Shown here: positions 1 to 9,196 of the stretch, piece by piece
Layout: each line of letters starts with the position of its first letter
Position numbering within the stretch: the first letter of the stretch is position 1
From: Amphibalanus amphitrite
Taxonomy: Eukaryota > Arthropoda > Thecostraca > Balanomorpha > Balanidae
Assembly: GCF_019059575.1 (NCBI RefSeq)
Contig: NW_024882996.1
Location: 62,001 to 126,000 of the forward strand
DNA: 64,000 nt
Direction of reading: 5' to 3'
Translations under genes and position numbers: made by a program
Notes under the pieces: model-generated
Seen by the model: the letters and a program-made list of their open reading frames with translations, nothing else
What the model was told of the DNA's origin: nothing
The model's database searches: none

Positions 1-216
1 TTCGCCCCGCAGACACCCCCAGTTCAGACAGAGACAGCGCGTGAGACACGTGAGACGCCAGAGGGAGTCGCAGAACCGATAGCAGGTTCAGCTCCGATTG
101 GAGCAGCAGAGGTGCCGCCCGACGTGGCGAACACTCAGGTTACCGCAGATATGCGCAGTCCCGAATTGCGTAGGTCAACACGAGTAGTCATTCCTCCCGA
201 CAGGTATTCGCCGTGA
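1..216 (+). CDS. Retroelement polyprotein, C-terminal end (partial)
   Basis: Frame 1 is open from the first base to a TGA at 214-216 (72 codons). It is rich in Pro, Glu, Thr and Ala and ends in a basic-plus-proline tail (RRSTRVVIPPDRYSP). Such tails are common at the end of Ty3/Gypsy-type Pol proteins, after the integrase; the unrelated Gypsy Pol at 970-6054 ends in a similar way. Downstream come a noncoding stretch, a polypurine tract at 558-569 and an LTR start at 570, which fits the end of an LTR retrotransposon. The RT and integrase lie outside the window, so the superfamily (Gypsy or BEL/Pao) cannot be decided. Confidence 0.6.
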   Translation, partial: FAPQTPPVQTETARETRETPEGVAEPIAGSAPIGAAEVPPDVANTQVTADMRSPELRRSTRVVIPPDRYSP

Positions 217-569
217 TTTTCCGTTGTGGGTACCTACTACCTATCACACAGAGCTGCTGTGTGCTGCTGTCGTTTTTAATGTTTAATACTGGGTGAAAGG
301 CAATGACATTGGGCGATAACTTGACTTGAGATTCCTATCGTAGTAAGAACAGCTGCAAGCGAGCCTTAGTGTTACCTCTGTACAATGGGCACCTAGGTAG
401 TTCTCTAGCGAATGGAGAAGCGCACGAGCTGAGCTGCAATACGGAGTTATTCAGTTGAGACCGAACATGTTTAGCCGTCCAGTTAAAAAAAAAAGTTCCT
501 TTGTTCGTAGGTCGATGCGTTTTGTATGTGTAAATAATCGAGAAGTTTCTTCGCGTTAGGGAGGAAGGG
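217..569 (+). other. 3' noncoding region and polypurine tract of the first LTR element
   Basis: No coding frame is seen. The stretch lies between the polyprotein stop and the LTR start at 570. It ends in a 12-nt all-purine run (AGGGAGGAAGGG, 558-569) directly against TGTAAGCG, the usual layout of a plus-strand priming tract and 3' LTR. Confidence 0.55.
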
Positions 570-742
570 TGTAAGCGGATTTCCGCTTACATGTTATGCG
601 AGCGGATACTGGGCCTACCAGAAGTGAAAGTCGCAACTCTAAATTCGTCCTGTGCTGCAATAATGTCCTTGGTTTGTTGTCGCGTGTTTAGTGCTATTTA
701 GTTATGATACTGATTTGTAATGACTATTTTATTATTTGATAT

Positions 743-893
743 TGTAACACCCGTCGTGTTCAGATCTTAAGTATATTTCGGCCCGGCTGTCACAACATCC
801 ACTGCAAAGCAAGGGGGCCATGCATTAGCATGCAGGAGACGTGCACACTGCAAAGCATGCGCCGGCACACACAACACAGACGGACACATCACA
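743..893 (-). repeat. Gypsy 3' LTR
   Basis: This 151-bp copy begins TGTAACACC and ends CACATCACA on the + strand, so it has TG..CA ends in either orientation. It matches 6952-7102 at every base I compared. It is short for a Gypsy LTR. Confidence 0.92.
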
Positions 894-906
894 TTTCTCC
901 CCGCCC
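894..906 (-). other. Polypurine tract of the Gypsy element
   Basis: Read on the - strand this is GGGCGGGGAGAAA, which directly precedes the 3' LTR start. A G-rich purine run in this position is the expected plus-strand primer; one C interrupts it. Confidence 0.6.
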
Positions 907-969
907 GACAGCATCCGTACCGCGTCGTAAGCACACACACGAAGCGCAAAACATCGAAACGGTTAACGA

Positions 970-3900
970 TTAACGAATCCAGTCTCCGAACATATCTGGA
1001 GGACGTCGTGACCTACCACTCCTGCGTACCCCACTATCAGGCTCTGCAACTGGCAACAAAATCGAGTGGCTCTCAGGGACAGCCCGCGAATCTCGTCTCT
1101 CCTCGTGGGGCACAGCAGAGTCACTTGGGCCTCCAGCTGATTCCCCTTGCTCAGAAGGAACCAGCCCATCCCCAGACTCACCTTCAATGCCTGGGATCGA
1201 CTCTGTCGCGTCAACATTCTCCGGCTGAGGCGAAGACGGGGTCCCATCAGGTATCGGACCACCGCTATGATCATCATCATCGAGTTCCACATCACGTGGA
1301 ACAGTCTCAGAGGAAGCACCCGAACCACGGATGTCCAGAGACTTCGAAGCGGAATCCACTGGTAAGACCACATACTCTGGCTCTACGTCATCATGGACGT
1401 CGTCACGGCCACCGGGAGAACTCCCGTCCCCCACAGGGCCCCCCGGGGGCGGACGACGATCGACGGGCTGATCGACGATGCTCTCACTCTCATCATTGTA
1501 GGCCTCATCCTCTCGGACGACACACGGTTTGATCCTGTCGTGGTGGACCACCAGCGACGTCCGCTTACCGGCGACCGCCAACCTAATTCGGTAGGTTTGC
1601 GGTGACAACACCTCCACGATCTGGTACGGACCCGTCCACGGCCTCTGGAGCTTGGGAGACAGTCCCTTCTTCCTTACTGCGCGATGCAGCCAGACAAAGT
1701 CTCCCACGATGTACTGCGTCTGGTTCGACACAGACTCGTTCCTCTCCGCTCGAAGAGCGGCAGCACGTTTGATTGCGTCGACCACCTTTTCTCGAATCTC
1801 AGCTAGCTCGGACGCCGAATAAACCCCATCAGCTGGGCAATGTTCCGCCCCACAGGCCACGTCCAGCGGAAGTCTGGGCGACCGTCCATGGAACAACTCA
1901 AACGGAGTAACCCTAGTGGTTTGGTGCTTACTCGTATTGTAAGCGAAAACAACCTTCGCCAGAAAGAGGTCCCAGTTACGCTGGTTGTCAGCCACAAACA
2001 TCGCTAGCATGGCACACACAGTTCTGTTAAACCTTTCCACCTGCCCATTCGATTGTGGATGGTAGCCGCTGGTTCGGGACTTCTCAATACCCAGGTGAGC
2101 ACAAACTTCCCGAAAAAGACGACTCTCAAAATTTCTACCCTGATCGGAATGGATCACTTGAGGGCAACCGTATCTGCAAAACAACTCCTGAACAAGAACC
2201 TCAGCAACAGTGCCAGCCTCCTGATTGGGAAGAGGGAACGCCTCAACCCACTTCGAAAATCCACAAGTGACGACAAGTATATACTTGTTGCCTCTGTCCG
2301 ACTCCGGAAAGGGCCCGGTGATATCGGTGGACACCCACTCCCATGGACGGGAGGGGACCGGCATCCTTCCGAAGGAGGCCCGGTAAGGACGAGTTGGACT
2401 CTTTCTCTGGGCACAGAGGTCACAAGACTTGACATATGCCGTAACGTCACTTGCCAAACTTGGCCAGAAGAATCGTTCTTTCACCCTTTCAAGAGTTTTC
2501 GCGACACCCAAGTGTCCAGACCAGGCGCTATCGTGTGCCTCTGACAAGACCTCCTGGACCAGCCCAGCAGGAATCACGAGCTTCCTTCGGCCATCGCTGC
2601 TGGCGTACAGCAGCCCAGAAGACGCGTCCACCTCTAGGGCATCACGGACACTCAAGAGACGTCTCAGCGACGCCGAAGGGCTAGCTGGAAGGGGCACATC
2701 GTACAACAAGCAAACAATCAACTGAAGAATGTCCCGATCACCACGTTGAGCTACAAGCATTCGGAGTTCGTCCGGTCTGAGCTCTATGTGTCGTACACTC
2801 GGCTCAACAACCGACCGGGACAGGGCGTCTGCGTGAGGAATGGCACGACCAGGGCGGTACACCATGCGGTAAGGGAACTGCTCGAGCTCGAGAATCCACC
2901 GAGCGAGTCTTCCTCGTGGATCTTTGCAGCCACGGAGGAAGGTCAGAGGACAGTGATCAGTCTGGAGAATGAACGGGCGGCCCTGTAGGTAAACAGCAAA
3001 ATGACGGACAGCCCAAACAACGCCCAGACATTCCCGCTCTGTCGCGCTGTACCGCGCCTCAACCTTCGTCAAGCATCGACTAGCGTACGCCACTGGCCTT
3101 TCTACACCACCGATCCTTTGAGACAGAACGGCTCCCAAACCAATGGCGCTAGCATCCGTCGTTAGCACAAATTCCTCGTCAAAATCAGGGAACGCCAGCA
3201 CTGGCGCTGTGGTAAGTAACCGTTTTAAGTCACTAAATGACGCTTCACATGAGTCATCCCAGGAAAATCTAGCTCGTTCTTCTGTGAGTCTCAACAAAGG
3301 TTTCGCCACTGTGGAAAACTCGGGAATGAATTTCCGAAAGTAGCTCGCAAGACCAATGAACCTTCGCACATCATGCACGTTCTGAGGTCTGCTAAAATCG
3401 CGCACGCAGGAAACCTTGTCGGGGTCCGGGGCCACACCACGACTGCTGACTATATGCCCCAAAAACCTAACCTCCCGCCGAAAAAAGCTACACTTTTTCA
3501 AATTGAGCTTCAGATTTGCACTTGCCACAGCATCCAGAACGTGATCGACATTCAGCAACGCCTCATCAAATGACTTTCCAAACACAATGACATCATCGAG
3601 ATAAACCAAACATTCTTTCCATGTTAGCCCGGCAAGCACGGCCATCATCAAACGCTGGAAGGAGGCAGGGGCCCCCTTCAAACCGAACGGCATTCTCAGA
3701 AATTCCCAAAGGCCTGTGTGAGTCGAAAAAGCAGTCTTTTCCATATCTCGCTCATTTATGTCCTGCTGCCAGTATCCGGACTGCAAATCGAGAACGCTAA
3801 ACCACACCGACCCAGACAAAGCATCAAGGCAGTCCTCTACTCGAGGCAGTGGGTGGGAATCGCCATGGGTAACATCGTTCAAACGACGGTAGTCTATGCA

Positions 3901-6054
3901 CAGTCGCAAAGACCCGTCTTTTTTACGTACCGGTACGATCGGGGAGCTCCATGGGGAACAGCTCGACCGGATGACCCCATCCCGCTGCATCTTCTGGATG
4001 GTGTCCTCCACGTCACGCCTGTCATTGACATTTACCCTCCTCGGGGGCTGCGCCACAGGCTCAGCGCCCTCCACCAGTGGGATGGCATGCTTTACAAGAC
4101 CACACTGTCCCAGCTCGCCATTCAAAGAGAAAGCACGCTCGTGGCGCATGAGTAAGTCGCGCAACGCATTCCGCTGGCTGTCTTCTGACAAATCAGAGTC
4201 ACGAATCAACGGATCCACCCAGTCACAAGACGCACCACTCACATCGACACCAGTGTCACACAAGCTCGAATCAAACGCCAAGCGCGCCACTACCGCGTGG
4301 CTCGGCAGGCGCACCTCTCGAGACGTAGGATTTAGCAACATCACTGGAATCAAGCGGTCAGGGGGAACCTGTGTCATAGCTCTCGCGCACATCACAGTAT
4401 GGCGCTCGGACAATAGGTCACTGGATTCCACGACCACATTACCGCTAACACCCGGTGGCACCGTACACAATACCACGCTCTGATGCTTAGGAGGGATGCA
4501 GACTTCCTTTGACAAACGAACACAATCTGCCATCTCAGAAACATTGCATCGACGCACGCTGACAGTGCTGGTTGAGAAGTCTATCGAAACAGAAGTACCC
4601 AACCTCTTCAAAACATCCGTTCCCAAAATACAGCTAGGAGCCAGGTTACGCACCACGTACAGAGGCTGGTCACGCAATGTTTGCTCACCTACAGTGACAT
4701 CACAAATAATTACACACATGAGATCCAGGGCGCTCCCATCCACCGTGACTGGCTGTCTCACTGGAGGTATCTTCTTAACATCTAAACCTGATATCACCTC
4801 CGATGAAACAACACTACATTGAGCACCCGTGTCCAAAAGCCACTCCACCCTGCGATCGTCCACCGCGCCCGACACGAACACCTCAGCGCCATCACGACCT
4901 CCCATCCTCGAAGCTGAAGACACCTGAACACTCCGACCATCAGCAACGCGCCCCGCACGCGTAGCCGCGAGCGCGAACGGCAGCGCACGCAACATCCCCG
5001 CGCCCCTAGCGGGAGATGCACCCGGAACTGCAGACAAACTCGCCGCGCAGTCCGCCACAGGCAACGCAGCACTCGCAGACGGCGCCGCCACACACGGAAA
5101 CGCAGCATCGGCAACAGACGGTACCCCGACCGGCGCACTCCCCGAAGGCGGGGTCCCCGCCGGCGACAGCGCAGCAGCATCCACAATCGGCGGCGGCCCA
5201 GCCGGCGGCGGCGGAAACGCGACATCGAGAGGCGGAATCGTGACGCCCGGAGGCCGCAAAACACCCACGATGGCTGGCCCCCCAGCGGGCGCGGGCGCAC
5301 CCAGCTCCGCCGACGACGACCAGATCGGCGGCGAGGCAGCGCCAACGGGACGCGCCCCAGACGACGGCACCGACGCAGCGGCCCCCGGCGACGCCCCCAC
5401 CGGCGGCCGCGCACCAGCACCCTCAGGCGACTCCCAAGACGGCAGCGGCGGCATCCCAGTCGGGAGCAACGGAACGGCGACGGCCGGAGGCGGCGACGCA
5501 GCACCGGCATGCGGCGCCCCCACCGGCGGCCACGCCATCTCCACCGGGTCACCCCCGAAAGGCGGCGGCTGAGCCGGCAGCGGCGCACCCAGCCCCGCGG
5601 GCGATGACCAGACCGGCAGCACCCCCGCAGGCGGCAGCGGGGCAGCAGGCAACACACAGGGCCACAGATGTGGTCCACCGACGGCGGACGGTCCCCAAAT
5701 CGGTGGCGCCAACACAGAGTCCACAACCGGCGGCCGAAACGGCGGCGCACGCAGTCCCGCAGAAGACGGCCGGACCGACGGCACCCCCGCCGGCGGCAGC
5801 GACGCGACGACAGGCGGCGACGCAGCAACAGCAGCGCCAGAGGGCCGCACCCCAGACGACGACGACGCAGCGGCAACAGGCGACGCCCAGGCCGGCGGCG
5901 GTAGCCGAGCCGCGACATCGCCGTCTTCCCCACAGCGATGAAAATGTGGGGGCATATCAGGAGCAGCCAAGGGCAGCGCGACAGGCAGCCCCGCACCAGT
6001 CGCGCGCACTAGAAATTCGCACAGCCTCTTGCAAAGTGGCCCGGCTGTTGACAC
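970..6054 (-). CDS. pol: Gypsy Pol polyprotein (protease, RT, RNase H, integrase)
   Basis: The frame spans 1,694 codons with no internal stop. Approximate residues: Pro/Ala/Gly/Val-rich linker 15-380; retropepsin with LLDTGAQCS near 408; reverse transcriptase with YLDDVIVFG near 820; RNase H with TTDASAIGLG near 965; integrase HHCC zinc finger near 1170-1210; catalytic core with Asp near 1243 (STDITGPF), Asp near 1304 (HSDQGRNF) and Glu near 1340 (NGQVERFNR); GPY/F-type module near 1476; then an acidic, Pro-rich tail. No chromodomain was recognised. The frame opens right after an in-frame TAA with a GTG, not an ATG, and overlaps the gag 3' end in the -1 frame. Pol is therefore probably made as a Gag-Pol fusion by frameshifting. 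I saw no canonical slippery heptamer in the 46-nt overlap. Protein processing sites cannot be placed. Confidence 0.95.
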   Translation of the reverse strand: MSTAGPLCKRLCEFLVRATGAGLPVALPLAAPDMPPHFHRCGEDGDVAARLPPPAWASPVAAASSSSGVRPSGAAVAASPPVVASLPPAGVPSVRPSSAGLRAPPFRPPVVDSVLAPPIWGPSAVGGPHLWPCVLPAAPLPPAGVLPVWSSPAGLGAPLPAQPPPFGGDPVEMAWPPVGAPHAGAASPPPAVAVPLLPTGMPPLPSWESPEGAGARPPVGASPGAAASVPSSGARPVGAASPPIWSSSAELGAPAPAGGPAIVGVLRPPGVTIPPLDVAFPPPPAGPPPIVDAAALSPAGTPPSGSAPVGVPSVADAAFPCVAAPSASAALPVADCAASLSAVPGASPARGAGMLRALPFALAATRAGRVADGRSVQVSSASRMGGRDGAEVFVSGAVDDRRVEWLLDTGAQCSVVSSEVISGLDVKKIPPVRQPVTVDGSALDLMCVIICDVTVGEQTLRDQPLYVVRNLAPSCILGTDVLKRLGTSVSIDFSTSTVSVRRCNVSEMADCVRLSKEVCIPPKHQSVVLCTVPPGVSGNVVVESSDLLSERHTVMCARAMTQVPPDRLIPVMLLNPTSREVRLPSHAVVARLAFDSSLCDTGVDVSGASCDWVDPLIRDSDLSEDSQRNALRDLLMRHERAFSLNGELGQCGLVKHAIPLVEGAEPVAQPPRRVNVNDRRDVEDTIQKMQRDGVIRSSCSPWSSPIVPVRKKDGSLRLCIDYRRLNDVTHGDSHPLPRVEDCLDALSGSVWFSVLDLQSGYWQQDINERDMEKTAFSTHTGLWEFLRMPFGLKGAPASFQRLMMAVLAGLTWKECLVYLDDVIVFGKSFDEALLNVDHVLDAVASANLKLNLKKCSFFRREVRFLGHIVSSRGVAPDPDKVSCVRDFSRPQNVHDVRRFIGLASYFRKFIPEFSTVAKPLLRLTEERARFSWDDSCEASFSDLKRLLTTAPVLAFPDFDEEFVLTTDASAIGLGAVLSQRIGGVERPVAYASRCLTKVEARYSATERECLGVVWAVRHFAVYLQGRPFILQTDHCPLTFLRGCKDPRGRLARWILELEQFPYRMVYRPGRAIPHADALSRSVVEPSVRHIELRPDELRMLVAQRGDRDILQLIVCLLYDVPLPASPSASLRRLLSVRDALEVDASSGLLYASSDGRRKLVIPAGLVQEVLSEAHDSAWSGHLGVAKTLERVKERFFWPSLASDVTAYVKSCDLCAQRKSPTRPYRASFGRMPVPSRPWEWVSTDITGPFPESDRGNKYILVVTCGFSKWVEAFPLPNQEAGTVAEVLVQELFCRYGCPQVIHSDQGRNFESRLFREVCAHLGIEKSRTSGYHPQSNGQVERFNRTVCAMLAMFVADNQRNWDLFLAKVVFAYNTSKHQTTRVTPFELFHGRSPRLPLDVACGAEHCPADGVYSASELAEIREKVVDAIKRAAALRAERNESVSNQTQYIVGDFVWLHRAVRKKGLSPKLQRPWTGPYQIVEVLSPQTYRIRLAVAGKRTSLVVHHDRIKPCVVREDEAYNDESESIVDQPVDRRPPPGGPVGDGSSPGGRDDVHDDVEPEYVVLPVDSASKSLDIRGSGASSETVPRDVELDDDDHSGGPIPDGTPSSPQPENVDATESIPGIEGESGDGLVPSEQGESAGGPSDSAVPHEERRDSRAVPESHSILLPVAEPDSGVRRSGRSRRPPDMFGDWIR

Positions 6055-6848
6055 TTAAAGCAGACAATCTGCTCCTTCTTCCCACTGCTCTTCTTAGGGC
6101 ACTGACGACTCCAGTGTCCTTTCTCACCACAGATAGGGCAAGGATTCTGCGGTTTGGTCGCTCCCCTCTGATCGACGCCCCTCTGAAGACTGTCCACTTT
6201 CTGTTCCAGAACTGACACCGCCTCAGTCAGTTTCTGAAGCTGGGTCTTCTCTGAGCATGCAACTTGAGGGGTGTCCGACGCCACAGCCCTCACCAGCGAT
6301 GGAGCCAAAACCCGCTCCAACCTCCTTGCCCGGGCGATCAATTCTCTGTACGATTCATGCTCCCCAGCTCCCACCAACAACTGTACTCTCAGAGCTTCAG
6401 CCAGACCACCATTGATGAAATGTGTCTGACACAGCTTCTCAAGCTGTTCAGATGAGAAACTAGGATAGGCCTTGCGACCCAAACTCTTCAATGCTTCACC
6501 AAAATCCAGCAATGACTCACCCACTTGCCTCCGTCTGGATGCAAACATTTGCGCATAGTCCGATTCCAGAGCGCATGTCCCATACTCCTTCTCCAGAGCC
6601 AACTTCAGTTTTGAAACAGTGTCTCGCTCTTCAACTGGGAGGCTACGATAAAAATCGAACGCTGCACCAGTGAGAGCTGTTGGTAGCTGCAGGCCCTGTA
6701 CAGCCAAAGTCCAACCATTAGCACGTGCAACCACCTCGAAGTGATCCAGGAACCGATGGACATCATCAATGCCATCAAACTTCTCCAGTCGAGCATGTCC
6801 AACAGCTTGTGCACCCAGGTGGGCCACCTCCTGCTTTGAGTCAGGCAT
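6009..6848 (-). CDS. gag: Gypsy Gag (capsid and nucleocapsid)
   Basis: This 279-residue structural protein packages the element RNA into particles. I chose the ATG at 6846-6848 (MPDSKQEV); the frame is open further upstream into the primer-binding site and LTR but has no ATG there. Residues ~15-190 look like a Gypsy-type capsid region (LEKFDG near the start, then helical Leu-rich sequence). A heptad-like stretch around LQKLTEAVSVLEQKVDSL suggests a short coiled coil. Two CCHC zinc knuckles follow, CPICGEKGHWSRQC (237-250) and CFKCQQPGHFARGC (263-276), three residues before the stop. The last 46 nt overlap pol. Confidence 0.92.
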   Translation of the reverse strand: MPDSKQEVAHLGAQAVGHARLEKFDGIDDVHRFLDHFEVVARANGWTLAVQGLQLPTALTGAAFDFYRSLPVEERDTVSKLKLALEKEYGTCALESDYAQMFASRRRQVGESLLDFGEALKSLGRKAYPSFSSEQLEKLCQTHFINGGLAEALRVQLLVGAGEHESYRELIARARRLERVLAPSLVRAVASDTPQVACSEKTQLQKLTEAVSVLEQKVDSLQRGVDQRGATKPQNPCPICGEKGHWSRQCPKKSSGKKEQIVCFKCQQPGHFARGCANF

Positions 6849-6932
6849 TCTAACGTCGTTAGTTGACAGTTGCACTGAGGTTTGCACCAACACCCATGCA
6901 ACAATCCCTTCGGAAACTTGGGTCCCAAGCCG

Positions 6933-6950
6933 GGCCGAAGGCTGCCACCA
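6933..6950 (-). other. Candidate primer-binding site of the Gypsy element
   Basis: One nucleotide inside the 5' LTR, the - strand reads TGGTGGCAGCCTTCGGCC. It begins TGG, as expected for pairing with a tRNA 3' CCA end. I did not assign the tRNA. Confidence 0.5.
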
Positions 6951-6951
6951 A

Positions 6952-7102
6952 TGTAACACCCGTCGTGTTCAGATCTTAAGTATATTTCGGCCCGGCTGTC
7001 ACAACATCCACTGCAAAGCAAGGGGGCCATGCATTAGCATGCAGGAGACGTGCACACTGCAAAGCATGCGCCGGCACACACAACACAGACGGACACATCA
7101 CA
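6952..7102 (-). repeat. Gypsy 5' LTR
   Basis: This is the 151-bp copy next to gag and is the element's promoter-bearing LTR. It is identical to 743-893 and followed by the ATAT target duplicate. No TATA box was assigned. Confidence 0.92.
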
Positions 7103-7578
7103 ATATTGATCGGTACCAATGTTTCTTTAGTTATGTGTCATATTTCTTATCCGAAGAGTTTTAGACTTCCTGTAATGATTTCGTCCAATGATGTAGTTGC
7201 GCGCCACGCGAGAGCCAATCAGGTAACCGCTTATTCTGACCAATGAGAGAGCAGCCGAATTTCCGTTGAGCCCCCGTCGCGTCCAGAGCGGGAATTCGGT
7301 GCGCCGCGACATGGCGAGGATCGAGATGTGCTTGGATTGCGCCTGCTTGAACGGTGGGTTTCAACTTTCGTGATAATTACTGTTTATTTTATTTCACATT
7401 CTCTAATAACGGGTTTTGATATTTCGTGCCGGCTTTGTATGTGTCGGGATTGTGACAGTTGTTTGTCTTTTCTTTCTAGGGCGTTTCAGTTTGTTGGTTT
7501 GTCTGCTGAATACACGCTTGGTTGGCTCCGAGTTCGGCGTGTGCCTCTGACGCCAGCGGCCGGGCCTAGACGCTTACA

Positions 7579-8390
7579 TATGTACATTAACACAGAACTA
7601 TTTCCTGCTTTAAGATCCATAACATCACATTTTCACCAACATTCTGAGTGCCAGACAAGCCAACAGCAAGGCGTCATTTCGGTAAAATGCATTTTATGAT
7701 GATCGTAAGCTCACAAAGCATAGCGGGCGTGTTAGTTCAAAACATTGCCGCTAGGGGCGCTGAGGTCGCTAATGCTGAGAGATAGGCCAAAGTGTCGGCG
7801 GTCGGCGCCGCATGGGTGTTAATATTTGGGGGAAATAAAAAATGTCACACGGTTTCTACGTGTCTGGGGCACGATAAAATCAGTGGAGCACCATGTTTTG
7901 CGAAAAAAGTGCCCAAAATGACACACCCTAATGGACGTGTTCCCCAAAAACCAAAAGGGATGAAGTAAGTGAGGCATCAAAGCACAATAAAATGCTGCCA
8001 GATACAGGTTTACGAATACCAATCTGATGTCAGCTTCACAATTCCATTGCAAATGGCATGTTTATCTGCGCAGGATATGTCGAAAATTTTCACGCATTGC
8101 GACAATGCAAGATTTAAACGAAAGAAAGGTAAGATAATTATGACGTTTATGTAAAAAAGTAGTGTAGCTTAGGCTTAATTTCTACGCATTTATTCGAAAA
8201 GGTTGTTTACGCCATCAGAATTAGGATTAATCAAGAATCTTGGTCATGAGAAATCATTTCTTTCATTATCAACGTTATTTATATATCTGACGTCAATCAA
8301 ACTTCTTTTATGCTTGATATCTGAAATATCAATTCCTTGTCCTTGACTAAGCTTGCGAAAAGAAATTTATAGACGTTCATGATAAATAAG
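7579..8390. other. Intergenic, no feature recognised
   Basis: AT-rich sequence to the right of the inferred LTR end. Short frames only, and none resembles a known family. It ends at AAG (8388-8390), the target copy of the next element. Confidence 0.5.
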
Positions 8391-8792
8391 GGCCCTGTTT
8401 CACCGGTGATAGCAGCAAGCTACTATCAAATTGCGCGAGCTGACGTAATGTGATGACGTCATACTGCTGACGTAAGGGGCAATTCTGGCGCACGATTGCC
8501 GCAATATTGTTTTACGTCATCAGCTAAATGTTCGAAGTTAATGTCAAAATTTTTCCTAAACCAAACTTCTTTTAAATACATCATATTGAAAAAAATATAT
8601 ATCAAAAATATATATACTATCATGACTGCGTAAACTCTTACTTTTAGGCTCATACGTCACTTAATGCCGCCGCCAAGGTCGCGGCAATCGTGCGCCGGAA
8701 CTACCCATTACGACAACAGTATGGCGTCACGACATGACGTCAGCTCGCGAAACGTGATAGCAGCTTGCTGCTATCACCGGTGAAACAGGGCC
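8391..8792. mobile_element. GGCCCTG small inverted-repeat element, copy 1
   Basis: A ~402-bp non-coding element. Its ends read GGCCCTGTTTCACCGGTGAT and the reverse complement; the terminal repeat is 38 bp with one mismatch. Looser inverted similarity continues inward for roughly 110 bp and carries several TGACGT motifs. It is flanked by AAG on both sides (8388-8390 and 8793-8795), a 3-bp target duplication. There is no transposase, so it is non-autonomous (MITE). The superfamily is uncertain: a 3-bp duplication that is not TWA argues against typical Harbinger. Confidence 0.85.
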
Positions 8793-8795
8793 AAG

Positions 8796-9196
8796 GGCCC
8801 TGTTTCACCGGTGATAGCAGCAAGCTACTATCAAATTGCGCGAGCTGACGTAATGTGATGACGTCATACTGCTGACGTAAGGGGCAATTCTGGCGCACGA
8901 TTGCCGCAATATTGTTTTACGTCATCAGCTAAATGTTCGAAGTTAATGTCCAAATTTTTCCTAAACCCAACTTCTTTTAAATACATCATATTGAAAAAAT
9001 ATATATCAAAAATATATATACTATCATGACTGCGTAAACTCTTACTTTTAGGCTCATACGTCACTTAATGCCGCCGCCAAGGTCGCGGCAATCGTGCGCC
9101 GGAACTACCCATTACGACAACAGTATGGCGTCACGACATGACGTCAGCTCGCGAAACGTGATAGCAGCTTGCTGCTATCACCGGTGAAACAGGGCC
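8796..9196. mobile_element. GGCCCTG small inverted-repeat element, copy 2 (tandem)
   Basis: A second, near-identical copy (a few substitutions and indels) in the same orientation, starting right after the AAG that follows copy 1. Its right flank is CAG, so only the left flank matches copy 1. Either a second insertion or an unequal exchange could make such a pair. Confidence 0.85.

Larger units (their letters stand above)
743..7102 (-). mobile_element. Complete Ty3/Gypsy LTR retrotransposon (6,360 bp)
   Basis: The element is bounded by two 151-bp LTRs (743-893 and 6952-7102) that read identical base for base. It is flanked by a 4-bp target duplication ATAT (739-742 and 7103-7106). In element order on the - strand it has the 5' LTR, a candidate primer-binding site, gag (6848-6009), pol (6054-970, in the -1 frame relative to gag), a polypurine tract and the 3' LTR. 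The domain order protease, RT, RNase H, integrase is that of Ty3/Gypsy (Metaviridae-type). Identical LTRs and open frames point to a very recent insertion. It sits inside the 3' LTR of another retroelement. Confidence 0.93.
570..7578 (+). mobile_element. 3' LTR of the first retroelement, split by a nested Gypsy element
   Basis: The LTR appears to run 570-742 and resume at 7107-7578, about 645 bp once the insert and one ATAT duplicate are removed. It begins TGTAAGCG and ends CGCTTACA, a perfect 8-bp inverted repeat with canonical TG..CA ends. A polypurine tract abuts its start. Its first 22 bp (570-591) are themselves a near-complete palindrome. The 5' LTR is outside the window, so identity and target duplication cannot be checked. 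The right end at 7578 is inferred from the terminal repeat only. Short reading frames inside it are not counted as genes. Confidence 0.6.

Noticed and set aside
4794-5996. 400-codon Arg-rich frame on the - strand
   Set aside because: It is a shadow of the GC-rich Pol linker in another frame, without domain similarity.
1008-6215. + strand frames inside the Gypsy element (up to 203 codons)
   Set aside because: They overlap the well-supported gag-pol frames on the other strand and have biased composition.
7328-7699. 123-codon + strand frame
   Set aside because: It crosses the inferred LTR end and shows no family resemblance.
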